DNA of 42,199 nucleotides. Source: an uncultured Lachnospiraceae bacterium (lineage in GTDB: Bacteria > Bacillota > Clostridia > Lachnospirales > Lachnospiraceae). Each line of letters opens with the position of its first letter. Position 1 is the first letter of the stretch. Of this stretch, positions 7,216-15,824 are shown in pieces. Under the pieces are notes generated by a model. The model did no database searches. It was not told the origin of the DNA and was given only the letters and a program-made list of their open reading frames with translations. A program made the position numbers and the translations under genes. The stretch spans positions 1 through 42,199 of the forward strand of contig CAJTMB010000028.1 of assembly GCA_910577105.1 (NCBI GenBank), given 5' to 3'.

Positions 7216-9582
7216 TTATTCTATATTTGCCGTATCGCTGCTCTTAATAGTCCTTGTATACAGTGCCGTCACCCATGACACCAATACCGTCGCCAATAAA
7301 ACAGCGCCCGGATACAAGAAAAATACCTGTATAAAATCAATATGGTAATTGAAATCCGTTGCGCCCATCATCCCGAAAACCGGTGTAATGCACAGTTTTG
7401 TCATGGAAAGGGACAATACTGCTGCAAGGATTACCGCTGCCAGGGCCGCCAGCCCCATACGGTATACATGCCATCTGATAACCGCGCTGTCTTTAAAACC
7501 TATTGCCTTCAAAATGGCAATCTGGCTTTTTTCATCCGCAATAAAACTTCTCTCCATCAAAACGGTAACCAGTAAAACCACTACCATGGTAATACCCAGA
7601 AGCAGAAGTCGTACGCTTTCCAGCGTGTCCAAAACCGGTATACAGTCAATACAATATTCCGTTGCATTCATCACCTTATCGTTATGATACAAATCCTTGA
7701 CCTTCTCTTTTCGGAGTTCAATTTCTTTTACAGACGGTGCATCCGTAAAATTTATCTGATACGAAAGGGCGCTGGAAATATACCTGAAATCCGTTGGTGC
7801 ATCCTCATGAAGCCGAATCAGCTCCCCCATTTGGTTCATTGTCTGGAAGAATCCGGTTACCATGCATTCCAAATCCTCCCCACCATAGTGGACCGTCATG
7901 GTATCCCCGATTGCCGCACCCGTAATTTCCGCAATCTGCGGCGTGATGGCAATCTCATATTTGTTTTCGGGAGCTGCCCCTTCGGTATACATGTAATCAG
8001 AATCCGTTGTCCTAAGTCCCTGCTGGCAGGTGAACACATACGCATTCCCCTCAAAGGTAACCGGATACTTGTACTGGACTTCTATACAAATCTCTGCCGG
8101 CATTCCTTCCCCGGTCAGCACCTTTCCCATATCCTCCAGCTGTTTTTCCACATCCTTTTTGGAACCTCCGCTAATAAAACTCATGACATCCGAAACATTT
8201 GTCATATACAGATGGCTTTCTGTACCAAAGGTGTGAATCAGGCTGGGGCTTTTGATGGTGGTAATGGTATTGACCAGCAGCAAGGCAAACAAGGTGCATA
8301 TGCTGAAGGAAATGATAATTGTAATAAATCTTTTCGGGTTGCTCAAAATATCATTACAGGCCATAAAAAGCGCATTGCCCGCAGGAAACCTGCAAAGCCT
8401 TAATGCACTTTTATTTTTATACCGCTCCCCCGTCTGCCCGCTGCGGATGGCATCCACGGGCGAGAACTTTTTCACCTTACCGGTGCAAAGGTAAGCAAAC
8501 AGAACAATCACAAGCACTACCAGAAAAGCGCCAAAAAAATTAAACAACACCTCATTATCATTTCCAAGCACCATTTTTTCACTGACGACATGTAACAGAA
8601 GCCTGCCAAAAGGAATACTTGCAAAGAGCCCCAGACATGCCCCTGTGAGGGCCATCATCAGATATTTTGTAATATACAGCCTTCTTATTTTTCCGTTGGA
8701 AAGGCCAATTGCTTTCATAACGCCGATTTCCCGAAACTCTTCCGCAATGGTAAAGGTGATGGAAAACTTCAATACCACAAAGGACACAATTATCAGGCAG
8801 ATGCTTAAAATCAACATCAGGAAGGCAACTATCATGTCCATCACATAACACATTTTAATCAGGGAACGGCTGCCTTCAAACGCAACGTTGGAAACTTTCG
8901 TCATGGCAGAAGACATTGCCCCTATATCATCCGTGTCAATATAACAGACTTCTCCCCTGTAATGCTGATATATCTCTTCATTATCCAGCAATACCCGCAT
9001 ATCTTCATCACTTAAGATAAAACGTGTGTTTCCCATAAAATCGGAGCCCAAAAGTGCATCCTTTGCCGTCCCGTCAATAATAAATGACATTTTCACGCCG
9101 CTGTGGTTCAGACATACGGTATCCCCTTCTTTTAGGCCGTTTACTTCCATAAAATTGCCCGACACATAGACATGTCCCTGTTCCACATCTGTCACCGGCC
9201 GGTTTTCTTTATCAAAAAAAGTAATTTTAGACTCCTTTATGGACTGGACCAAAATATTGTTTTTACTCTCCAGCGCCAGACCGTCCTCGGTCGTGACATC
9301 CTCCTGTGAGCCGTAAACCACGCACTCCAGACGATAATCCAGAACTGCCGGCTCAGTCTTTAACATCTCATCAAGAGCGCCGACCGAATTATCACCCATG
9401 GTAACAATAACAAAGTCGCCAACGCCTGCCCTATCCAGATAATAATCCGTGCCGTTCATAACGGTAACGACATTATTGATGCCGCTTGCCACAAACATGG
9501 TTGCCAGTACAATAAACAGAAAGAGAATCATGTTCATTGTCTTTTTTCTCTTTAAATCTCTTTTCAAAATCCTAAGAAACAT
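7216..9582 (-). CDS. FtsX-family ABC permease (BceB-like layout)
   Basis: 788 residues with one N-terminal TM, a large extracytoplasmic domain (about 45-240), a three-helix FtsX block ('EIGVMKAIGLSNGKIRRL' is the typical coupling loop), another TM near 415, a second external domain, and a final FtsX block with 'QIAILKAIGFKDSAVIRW'. This is the two-FtsX layout of macrolide- or peptide-type transporters. It pairs with the ATPase 35 bases downstream. AAAGGAG precedes the ATG. Substrate cannot be read from sequence; the linked two-component system suggests antimicrobial peptides or cell-envelope stress. Confidence 0.88.
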   Translation of the reverse strand: MFLRILKRDLKRKKTMNMILFLFIVLATMFVASGINNVVTVMNGTDYYLDRAGVGDFVIVTMGDNSVGALDEMLKTEPAVLDYRLECVVYGSQEDVTTEDGLALESKNNILVQSIKESKITFFDKENRPVTDVEQGHVYVSGNFMEVNGLKEGDTVCLNHSGVKMSFIIDGTAKDALLGSDFMGNTRFILSDEDMRVLLDNEEIYQHYRGEVCYIDTDDIGAMSSAMTKVSNVAFEGSRSLIKMCYVMDMIVAFLMLILSICLIIVSFVVLKFSITFTIAEEFREIGVMKAIGLSNGKIRRLYITKYLMMALTGACLGLFASIPFGRLLLHVVSEKMVLGNDNEVLFNFFGAFLVVLVIVLFAYLCTGKVKKFSPVDAIRSGQTGERYKNKSALRLCRFPAGNALFMACNDILSNPKRFITIIISFSICTLFALLLVNTITTIKSPSLIHTFGTESHLYMTNVSDVMSFISGGSKKDVEKQLEDMGKVLTGEGMPAEICIEVQYKYPVTFEGNAYVFTCQQGLRTTDSDYMYTEGAAPENKYEIAITPQIAEITGAAIGDTMTVHYGGEDLECMVTGFFQTMNQMGELIRLHEDAPTDFRYISSALSYQINFTDAPSVKEIELRKEKVKDLYHNDKVMNATEYCIDCIPVLDTLESVRLLLLGITMVVVLLVTVLMERSFIADEKSQIAILKAIGFKDSAVIRWHVYRMGLAALAAVILAAVLSLSMTKLCITPVFGMMGATDFNYHIDFIQVFFLYPGAVLLATVLVSWVTALYTRTIKSSDTANIE

Positions 9583-9662
9583 TTACTTTCTCCTTTCCCT
9601 TGCTTATGAAACCATCATAACGGGAAAATTATTAAATAATCCTTAAATGTAAATTTTGAAAA

Positions 9663-10898
9663 CTATGCTTTTCTGACTACCACTGTAACGCAAAATATTC
9701 CCTTCTTCACCTGAGCATATATTTCACCGTCCATTTTATGCATCAGGCTTTTACAGATATATAGTCCCAGACCATTGCCTTTTATGCCGTGGCTGTTGCT
9801 TCCCCTGTAAAAAGAATCAAAGAGATTCGGCAGTTCTTCCACCTGCAGGCTGCAGCCGGAATTTTCAATTTGGATAAGCTTGCAGTCCTCTTCTTCCCCA
9901 CAGCGGATTTTGATAAAATCGCCGTCCCCGTACTTCACTGCATTTTCCATTATGTTCTGCAACACCTCAATCAGTCGGTTTTTATCCCCTTTCAACAGGC
10001 AGTCCGAAAACCTCTCCACATCCATCCGGGTATGGATGACGGACAATTTATCCCTGTAATAATCTTCCGTCGTCCTTATCACCTCTGATAAATAAAATTC
10101 TCCCGAAAAAACTTCCAGATTCAGGAAGTCTTCCCTGGAAGCCGTCACAATTTCATCCACGTATTTTTTGATTTCCCTAACATTTCTCGTGATTCCCGAA
10201 AGCGCTTCATCCCTTTTTTCCTGTGTTTCATACAATCCCCCCGACAGCGCCCTTGCATACAAATCTATGGAAGAAAGGGGCGTTTTAATATCATGGGATA
10301 AAGACAGAATCAATGTCTTTCTTTCCCTCTGAAATTCAAGCTCTTTTTCTTTATTATCCTCCAGTTTTTCACGAAGCATGTCCATTCCCCAAAGAAATCT
10401 GCCAAACAATTTGCTTTTCTCTTCTTTTACGGGTGCGGACAAATTCCCCTTTGCCAGCTCGTAAGAAAGGCTGCTCATGGCATGAAAGGGCTTTAAAACC
10501 TTTTTATGTACATAAAAAAGTACGATGCCCGTTATAAACATCATTACAAACAACGTGGCGTTTATACAGAAAAGTCCGTAAAAATCACGCTCCGTACGGT
10601 ATTCTATCCGGTAAAGGACGCCGTTCACCTCTTTTACCACATAATCATTGTTACAGGCCTCCCCGGCATCAAACCTGCTGATGCGGACAATGCTTTCATA
10701 AGCTGATAAATCCATGTCCGCCAATTCATCCTCCGGGAAAGCATGCTTTTCAAGTTCCATGGCAGCACGGTTTGCTTCCACGCGGTACATCCTGCCGCCC
10801 TCACTTCTCTCACCGGCTATATACAGCCCGTTACAGGCAAGCGCCAGAAGAATTTCCAATATCAAAACTACACTGACAAAGCTTCTATATTTATTCAA
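9663..10898 (-). CDS. Sensor histidine kinase linked to the FtsX transporter
   Basis: 411 residues: TM1 (about 8-28), external loop of roughly 85 residues, TM2 (about 112-132), HAMP-like linker, HisKA with H202 in 'LSLSHDIKTPLSS', and HATPase with 'NIMENAVKYG' and 'GNGLGLYICKSLM'. The extracytoplasmic loop is larger than in BceS-type intramembrane kinases, so the sensor may bind a ligand directly. The start is TTG 10898, overlapping the regulator stop by eight bases, which indicates translational coupling. Confidence 0.88.
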   Translation of the reverse strand: MNKYRSFVSVVLILEILLALACNGLYIAGERSEGGRMYRVEANRAAMELEKHAFPEDELADMDLSAYESIVRISRFDAGEACNNDYVVKEVNGVLYRIEYRTERDFYGLFCINATLFVMMFITGIVLFYVHKKVLKPFHAMSSLSYELAKGNLSAPVKEEKSKLFGRFLWGMDMLREKLEDNKEKELEFQRERKTLILSLSHDIKTPLSSIDLYARALSGGLYETQEKRDEALSGITRNVREIKKYVDEIVTASREDFLNLEVFSGEFYLSEVIRTTEDYYRDKLSVIHTRMDVERFSDCLLKGDKNRLIEVLQNIMENAVKYGDGDFIKIRCGEEEDCKLIQIENSGCSLQVEELPNLFDSFYRGSNSHGIKGNGLGLYICKSLMHKMDGEIYAQVKKGIFCVTVVVRKA

Positions 10899-11553
10899 AT
10901 CTGTATCCCACTCCCCACTCCGTAATGATATGTACCGGTTTCCTCGGCTCTTCTTCCATTTTTTCCCTGAGCCATTTGATATGAACCGTTAATGTCTGCA
11001 GCTCCGAATCACTGTCGCTTCCCCATATGGAGTTAAAAAGATATTCCTTTTTCAGCGTGATATTTTTATTCTCCATCAATAACTTTAACAGCGCAGATTC
11101 CTTTTCCGTCAAATTTACTTTGTTGTCATTCACATATAAAATATGTCTGATGGTATTCAACCTGATATTTCCTTCCACGATTTCTTCCAAACCATATTTC
11201 CGCTTAAATATTCCCCTGATTTTGGCAAGCAAAATGTCTATATCATACGGTTTTTCAATATAGTCATCCGCCCCGAGGTTTAGGCCTTTCAGCTTGTCAT
11301 GCTTCTCTGTCCTTGCACTGGCAATTAAAATATGGGTATTGGATTTCTCCCTGATTCCAAAACATACTGCAAATCCATCCATGCCGGGAAGCATGATATC
11401 GAGCAGTAAAAGCTTGGCGCCGTATTTTTCATACAGCTCCATCGCTTTTTCCCCTGTGTCCGCAGTCTCCACCACATAATTTTCCTTTCTCAGAAAATCA
11501 CACAGCAGGGTGGCAATTTCCTTATTATCTTCCACAATCAAAATATCTAACAT
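10891..11553 (-). CDS. OmpR-family response regulator linked to the FtsX transporter
   Basis: 220 residues. The receiver has E8/D9, phospho-acceptor D52 ('LLLLDIMLPG') and K near 102 ('IEKPYD'). The winged-helix domain spans about 125-220 and ends 'IITEWGVGYRFE'. It probably controls the downstream permease/ATPase genes. AGGGGGG lies just before the ATG, and the gene begins 12 bases after the metallophosphoesterase stop, suggesting they share a transcript. Confidence 0.9.
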   Translation of the reverse strand: MLDILIVEDNKEIATLLCDFLRKENYVVETADTGEKAMELYEKYGAKLLLLDIMLPGMDGFAVCFGIREKSNTHILIASARTEKHDKLKGLNLGADDYIEKPYDIDILLAKIRGIFKRKYGLEEIVEGNIRLNTIRHILYVNDNKVNLTEKESALLKLLMENKNITLKKEYLFNSIWGSDSDSELQTLTVHIKWLREKMEEEPRKPVHIITEWGVGYRFE

Positions 11554-11565
11554 AAAATCCCCCCT

Positions 11566-12153
11566 CTAATCTGCTTTTAATTCCACCAAAATGATTTCCG
11601 GACGGTTGTTGATGCGGAAAGGTATAATGCTGTTTCCAAGCCCGCGGCTGACCACCATGCTTGTGTTTCCATCCCTGTAAAGTCCTGCATCATATTTGGG
11701 GAAAAGCCCCTGGTCGGGAGCCATCAGCCCTCCGATAAACGGCAGGCGGAATTGACCACCGTGCGCATGGCCGCTGAAAACCAAATCAGCACCGCCCTCT
11801 GCATATTCTTCAAAGAAGTCCGGTCTGTGTGCAAGCAAAATAACATATCGTTCTTCTTTGTCCGTCAGCCGGCTTAACCTGGATGCGGCCATGGAAGCAG
11901 GGTCTGAAAGCCCCACAACGGTAATTTCTTCTCCATGGTATGCAACCGTGACGGCATCGTTTGCAAGCACCGTCACCCCGGCCGTTTCAAGTCCTTCCAT
12001 AAGCTGCTCATACTGCTGCTGCGGCAGTGCGGTTTCGTGATTGCCCGTCACATAATAAACCGGTGCAATCGTCACGGCGCCCTTTGCAAAACCCAGTGCA
12101 GCCGCAGCAACACATCGAACAGCCAAAGTCTTTTTCATGTTATCTTTTTTCAT
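11566..12153 (-). pseudogene. Metallophosphoesterase lacking the N-terminal catalytic motifs
   Basis: About 195 residues. The C-terminal part of a YkuE-like calcineurin-type phosphoesterase is clear: 'YYVTGNHE', 'LAHRPDFF' and 'GHAHGGQ'. The usual upstream motifs (DxH and GDxxD), which supply half of the dimetal ligands, are missing. A short signal-like start ('MKKTLAVRCVAAAAL') runs straight into 'GFAKGAVTIAPVYYVTGNHE'. Family members are normally near 280 residues, so some 80-100 residues appear to be gone in frame (junction near 12095). Catalysis is unlikely. ATG 12153 was chosen (GAGG about nine bases upstream); ATG 12138 is possible. It follows the ABC exporter stop by 11 bases. Confidence 0.7.
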
Positions 12154-12164
12154 CTCCACCAACC

Positions 12165-13991
12165 TCACACACTGTCTGCCGCCTCCATATTTGTCTGGGT
12201 GCGGTACATCTGCGCATATTGCCCGTTTCGCTCCATCAGTTCCTCATGGCTGCCCTGTTCAGCAATCCTCCCGTCCGCAAGCACGATAATCAAATCGGAA
12301 TCCCGGATTGTGGAAAGCCGGTGGGCAATGATAATGGAGGTTCTGTCCTTACAGATTTTCAGCATGGCGCGGCGTATCTTTTGCTCGGTAACGGTGTCCA
12401 CAGAGCTGGTTGCCTCGTCCAGAATCAGTATCGGGGCATCGGCAAGCACTGCCCGCGCAATCGTTAAAAGCTGCCGTTCCCCCTGGGAAAGTTCCATGCC
12501 GCCAAAATTTAGAACCGTATTGTATCCTTTCGGAAGCCGTTCTATGAAGCTGTCCGCACCCGCCGTTTCCGCTGCCCTTCGCACAACCTCCATGCAGGCC
12601 CCGGGATGTCCGTAAGAAATATTCTCCCGTATGCTTGCCGCAAACAACGCCGTGTCCTGCAAAACCACACCAAATGCATTCCGTAAATCCTGCATGCGGT
12701 AATCCCGAAGGTCACATCCGTCCAAAAGGATACTGCCCGACGAAACATCATAAAATCTCGTTAAAAGGTTGATAATCGTCGTCTTTCCCGAGCCTGTTTC
12801 GCCTACAATGGCAACCTGTGTTCCAGCCGGAATACGTAGGGAAATATCTTTCAGAACAGGTTTATCCATATCATATCCAAACGTCACATGGCAAAATTCA
12901 ATGTCTCCCCGTGGAAATGACAGCTGCAGAGCCCCCTCCTTATCGGGCGGCTCCGGCCGTTCATCCAGTATTTCAAATACACGCTCCGCTCCGGCAACCG
13001 CTGTCTGAAAATTATTATATATATTGGCTATCTCCACAAAAGGTCGGGTGAACTGGCGCACATAAAGCAGAAAACTGGTGACAAGCCCGATATCTGTAAT
13101 CCTTCCGTTCACAAACAAAATACCGCTCAGAACGGAAATTGCCACATATAAAAGGTTGTTTACCACATTCATGAGCGGCATCAGATATCCCGAACAAATC
13201 AGTGCTTTTACGGATACACTGCAAAGCGCCTCATTTTTTTTCTCAAATTCGCTCTCCATCTCCTCTTCCCTGCCGAATGCCTTAATCAGGGACAGACCCG
13301 AAATACTTTCCTCCACCTGCCCGTTCAAGGCTCCAAGGTTTTTCTGCTGTTTTGCAAAAAGCTTACTGGTCCGTTTTGTTATCGTTTTCGTCAACAGAAA
13401 AATAACTCCCACACCAAACAATGACACAATTGTCAAAAACCGGCTAAGACACAGCATCATCACAAATATTCCGGTTATGGTAAAGCCATACGTCAAAAGA
13501 AGCGTAAGGGAATTGGAAATGGTTGTGCTGATATTATCCACATCATTTGTAAGGCGGCTCATCAGCTCGCCATGCCGGTGGCGGTCAAAAAAAGACAGGG
13601 GCAACGTCTTCATATGACCGAACAGCGTTCTCCGTATATGATGTATCACACGCTGTCCGATAAATGCCATAAAAAATGCCTGTAAAAACTTAATTAACCA
13701 GTCACCGGCATAAAGGCCGAAAAGACAGGCCAAAACCGTTAAAAGCGCGTCACCGCTGCTGACGGCAGCCACTGCTTTTCCCGTCACATAGGGCGACAGG
13801 ATGGAAGCGGCGGAGGCAAGGGCGGATAGCAGTAATATCCATCCCAGGCCTTTTCTCCTGCCCTTAGTCAACTGCCAAAGCCTTGCAAGCGTCCCTTTCA
13901 TATTCTTTGGCTTCAACACAACCCCGCCGCGCCCGGGACGGGATATGCCGTTTAGGTTTGCGGGTGGTATGCCCCCGTTCTTTTCAGCCAT
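12165..13991 (-). CDS. ABC exporter half-transporter (consensus-site subunit)
   Basis: 608 residues: a soluble N-terminal tail, six TM helices in an ABC_membrane domain (about 55-330), then an ATPase domain with Walker A 'GETGSGKTT', signature 'LSQGERQLL', Walker B 'ILILDEATSSVD' (catalytic Glu present) and H-loop 'IIAHRLST'. Such subunits pair with a degenerate partner to form MsbA-like multidrug or lipid exporters (TM288 or BmrD type). ATG 13991 is chosen because AGGAGG lies six bases upstream. It overlaps the partner gene stop by eight bases. Confidence 0.92.
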   Translation of the reverse strand: MAEKNGGIPPANLNGISRPGRGGVVLKPKNMKGTLARLWQLTKGRRKGLGWILLLSALASAASILSPYVTGKAVAAVSSGDALLTVLACLFGLYAGDWLIKFLQAFFMAFIGQRVIHHIRRTLFGHMKTLPLSFFDRHRHGELMSRLTNDVDNISTTISNSLTLLLTYGFTITGIFVMMLCLSRFLTIVSLFGVGVIFLLTKTITKRTSKLFAKQQKNLGALNGQVEESISGLSLIKAFGREEEMESEFEKKNEALCSVSVKALICSGYLMPLMNVVNNLLYVAISVLSGILFVNGRITDIGLVTSFLLYVRQFTRPFVEIANIYNNFQTAVAGAERVFEILDERPEPPDKEGALQLSFPRGDIEFCHVTFGYDMDKPVLKDISLRIPAGTQVAIVGETGSGKTTIINLLTRFYDVSSGSILLDGCDLRDYRMQDLRNAFGVVLQDTALFAASIRENISYGHPGACMEVVRRAAETAGADSFIERLPKGYNTVLNFGGMELSQGERQLLTIARAVLADAPILILDEATSSVDTVTEQKIRRAMLKICKDRTSIIIAHRLSTIRDSDLIIVLADGRIAEQGSHEELMERNGQYAQMYRTQTNMEAADSV

Positions 13992-15711
13992 GGTCTGCCT
14001 CCTCTCCCGCCCCAATCTGGGACTGAAAAATTTCCCGGTAAGCGCTGCAGGTCTCCATCAACTCCTCGTGGGAACCATATCCCTGCACGCGTCCGTTGTC
14101 CAGACACAAAATGGTATCGGCCCGCATCACCGTAGAAATGCGCTGGCTCACCAACAGCACTGTCATGTTGTCCGTCATTTTCTTAAGTCCGGTCAGCACC
14201 TTTGCTTCGGTCTGTGCATCCAGCGCGCTGGTGCAGTCATCGAGAATCAGGATGCGGGGCCTGCGCACCAGCGCCCTCGCAATGGAGAGCCGCTGTTTCT
14301 GCCCGCCGGAAAGATTCACTCCTCCCTGTCCGAGAAGGGTATCATACCCCTTACTGCTCTTTTCAATAAATTCCTCCGCACAGGCAATCCCTGCCGCCAT
14401 CCGCAGTTCATCATCCGCAGCATCGGCACGCCCCCACCGCAGGTTTTCCCTGATAGTGCCGGAAAACAACAGCGCTTTCTGGGGAACCACTGCGATGGAT
14501 GAGCGCAAATGTGCTGCATCAATCTGCTCAATATCACATCCGTCAATCCGTATCTTCCCTTTTGTGGCATCATAAAAACGCGGAACCAGATTGACAAAGG
14601 TTGTCTTTCCGGAACCGGTTGCGCCTATGATACCGATTGTTTCCCCTGCATGAATATGCAAATCCATGTCATGGAGCGCTTCCTTTCCCGCTCCCGCATA
14701 AGCAAAGGATACTCCCTCAAAAAGTATATCTCCCATAATTTGCGGCATAAGGGGATTTGCCGCAAACTTCTGCGACGGTTTTTCGTCAAGCACTTCCTGA
14801 ATCCTTTCCGCGGATGCGGTAGCCCTGACCGCCGTATTTAATGTATTTGAAATCATATTTACGGCAAAAAGCACCTGCGTCATATAGTTGACAGAAGCCA
14901 TAAGCCTTCCTATTTCCCCATTTTGCCCGCTCCCGTAAATCCACAAAAGAAGCACGATGCCGAAATTAACCGTCAGATTAATCAATGGCGAAAACACCGC
15001 CATAATCCGAAGCGCGGCTGTATTGGCGCCTGCAAGCGCAAGGGAAACCTCCTCAAACTTTTCCGCCTCCTCTTCCTGTGCGCCAAAAGCCTTCACCACA
15101 CGCACCGATGAAAGAAATTCCCTGGACACACCGTTTAACCTGTCTATCCTTTTCTGCACTGTCCCGAAACGCGGATACCCAATCCGCATATTGGCCAGAA
15201 TCAGTAATGCCACTACAAAAATAATGGCTGCCATAACCGGCGCCTGCCCCGGCGTCTGTACCATAATCAAAATAATTGCCCCGATACAGGTTACCGGTGC
15301 CTTTACCATAATCCGCATAATGCCATTGATAAATTCCTGTACCTGTGCCACATCATTGGTGATACGGGTAATGATGGAATCCGGCCGCAGGCGGTCTATG
15401 TTTTCCATGGACATCCGCCCCACATTGCGGTACATATCCCTGCGCATCTCCTTCCCAATGGTCTGGGACACACGACTGGCAAAGCGGTTGCGCATAACCG
15501 CACAAACCGCCCCCGTAGCTGCAATCCCCAGCATGACTATCCCAAAGAAAAGTATCTGTCTGACACTCGCATTTTTAATTCCCTCATCCACGATTGCAGA
15601 CATCAATGCAGGCTGCAAAAGGTCCGCCATCGCCTCCATTATCAGAAAAGAAGTAGAAAGCAGAAAAATTCCCAAATGCTTTTTTAAGTATTGAAAAATC
15701 AGTTTCATATT
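13984..15711 (-). CDS. ABC exporter half-transporter (degenerate-site subunit)
   Basis: 575 residues starting 'MKLIFQYLKKHLG'. Six TM helices (about 15-305), then an ATPase domain with Walker A 'GATGSGKTT' and signature 'NLSGGQKQRLS'. Walker B reads 'ILILDDCTSALD', with Asp in place of the catalytic Glu, and the H-loop reads 'VSQRIST', with Gln in place of His. These are the same substitutions known from TM287, so one of the two ATP sites of the heterodimer is noncanonical. GGGAG lies four bases before ATG 15711. The partner follows with overlap. Confidence 0.92.
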   Translation of the reverse strand, partial: NMKLIFQYLKKHLGIFLLSTSFLIMEAMADLLQPALMSAIVDEGIKNASVRQILFFGIVMLGIAATGAVCAVMRNRFASRVSQTIGKEMRRDMYRNVGRMSMENIDRLRPDSIITRITNDVAQVQEFINGIMRIMVKAPVTCIGAIILIMVQTPGQAPVMAAIIFVVALLILANMRIGYPRFGTVQKRIDRLNGVSREFLSSVRVVKAFGAQEEEAEKFEEVSLALAGANTAALRIMAVFSPLINLTVNFGIVLLLWIYGSGQNGEIGRLMASVNYMTQVLFAVNMISNTLNTAVRATASAERIQEVLDEKPSQKFAANPLMPQIMGDILFEGVSFAYAGAGKEALHDMDLHIHAGETIGIIGATGSGKTTFVNLVPRFYDATKGKIRIDGCDIEQIDAAHLRSSIAVVPQKALLFSGTIRENLRWGRADAADDELRMAAGIACAEEFIEKSSKGYDTLLGQGGVNLSGGQKQRLSIARALVRRPRILILDDCTSALDAQTEAKVLTGLKKMTDNMTVLLVSQRISTVMRADTILCLDNGRVQGYGSHEELMETCSAYREIFQSQIGAGEEADHG

Positions 15712-15773
15712 ACTCCCATACCTCCCCGATTCGTCCTCAGAATAATAATATTCTAACATACAAAAAATAAAAC

Positions 15774-15811
15774 GGCAAAAGAAAAGCGTAGCAGCCATTA
15801 AACTGCTACGC
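15774..15811 (-). terminator. Intrinsic terminator after the solute-binding lipoprotein
   Basis: A perfect nine-pair stem, GCGTAGCAG (15786-15794) with CTGCTACGC (15803-15811), and an eight-base loop. On the minus strand it is followed by a T-rich tract (TTTTCTTTT). It separates the lipoprotein gene from the ABC exporter operon. Confidence 0.85.
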
Positions 15812-15824
15812 CTAAAACCTGTCC

